Shown: in pieces, positions 61,612-64,000 of the stretch
How positions within the stretch are numbered: position 1 is the stretch's first letter
Layout: every line of letters starts with the position of its first letter
NCBI RefSeq assembly: GCF_003762905.1
Contig: NZ_RJKS01000002.1
Coordinates: forward strand, 232,039-296,038
Source: Curtobacterium sp. ZW137
Lineage (GTDB): Bacteria; Actinomycetota; Actinomycetes; Actinomycetales; Microbacteriaceae
Reading direction: 5' to 3'
Length of the DNA stretch: 64,000 bases
Notes under the pieces: generated by a model
Database searches by the model: none
What the model was told of the DNA's origin: nothing
The model's input: the letters and a program-made list of their open reading frames with translations, nothing else
Position numbers and translations under genes: made by a program

Positions 61612-64000
<2,389 letters not shown>

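Overview
The window is high-GC, gene-dense DNA of an actinobacterium, most likely a member of the Microbacteriaceae (Curtobacterium-like). That assignment rests on an adnA/adnB recombination pair, a nudC-uvrD pair, DUF3107, DUF3117 and DUF2342 proteins, an actinobacterial dap cluster next to a 7Fe ferredoxin and a MshB-type deacetylase, frequent GTG starts, and many leaderless genes. From memory, the gene order follows two blocks conserved in Actinobacteria, the mycobacterial Rv3195-Rv3211 and Rv1165-Rv1232c neighbourhoods. It is mostly a chromosomal backbone with a few accessory insertions.

Layout. 1-740: a repeat and hairpin array, then an initiator tRNA-Met. 0.7-5.1 kb: a UPF0182 membrane protein and a PDZ/Lon-type secreted protease. 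5.2-21 kb: a DNA-repair and quality-control block with a DUF2342 metalloprotease, an E1/TOMM-like cysteine protein, a UvrD-family helicase, NudC, a degenerate aminoglycoside-phosphotransferase-like protein, AdnB and AdnA, DUF3107, a ferritin-like protein and a DEAD-box RNA helicase. 21-30 kb: PHP phosphoesterase, Xaa-Pro aminopeptidase, GNAT, a stress protein, a soluble MgtE/CBS protein with DUF1003 and Mrp, and a secreted GH18 chitinase. 30-43 kb: TatB, O-methyltransferase, an ABC-type ATPase, DUF3117, an AI-2E family permease, a mannosyltransferase, dapE and dapD, citrate synthase, dapC-fdxA, a PIG-L deacetylase fused to a membrane domain, a lipoprotein and an M20 amidohydrolase. 43-48.5 kb: an unrecognised secreted protein, TypA/BipA, a CPBP protease, a Bcp peroxiredoxin, an AT-richer structured intergenic stretch and a PH-domain membrane protein. 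48.8-61 kb: two complete peptide ABC importers side by side. 61.6-64 kb: gcvP, cut by the window edge.

How genes work together. AdnA and AdnB should form the heterodimeric double-strand-break resection motor-nuclease. dapD, dapC and dapE supply three consecutive steps of the succinylase route to meso-diaminopimelate and lysine. Each peptide importer has a lipoprotein receptor, two permeases and one fused double-ATPase subunit. TatB would serve protein export, and the chitinase and other secreted proteins are envelope or extracellular factors.

The most striking global signal is in the promoters. About twenty genes have a -10-like hexamer (mainly TANNNT) exactly 6-7 nt before the ATG/GTG, with no ribosome-binding site. 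This indicates pervasive leaderless transcription and fixes many start codons. Other points of interest are a 116-nt antiparallel overlap of two apparently real genes, a NudC without its zinc cysteines, a probable pseudokinase, many unrelated intergenic minisatellites, and a possible structured RNA near 47.8 kb. I did not find a clear-cut new defence or mobile system, and there are no transposases, integrases or CRISPR arrays.
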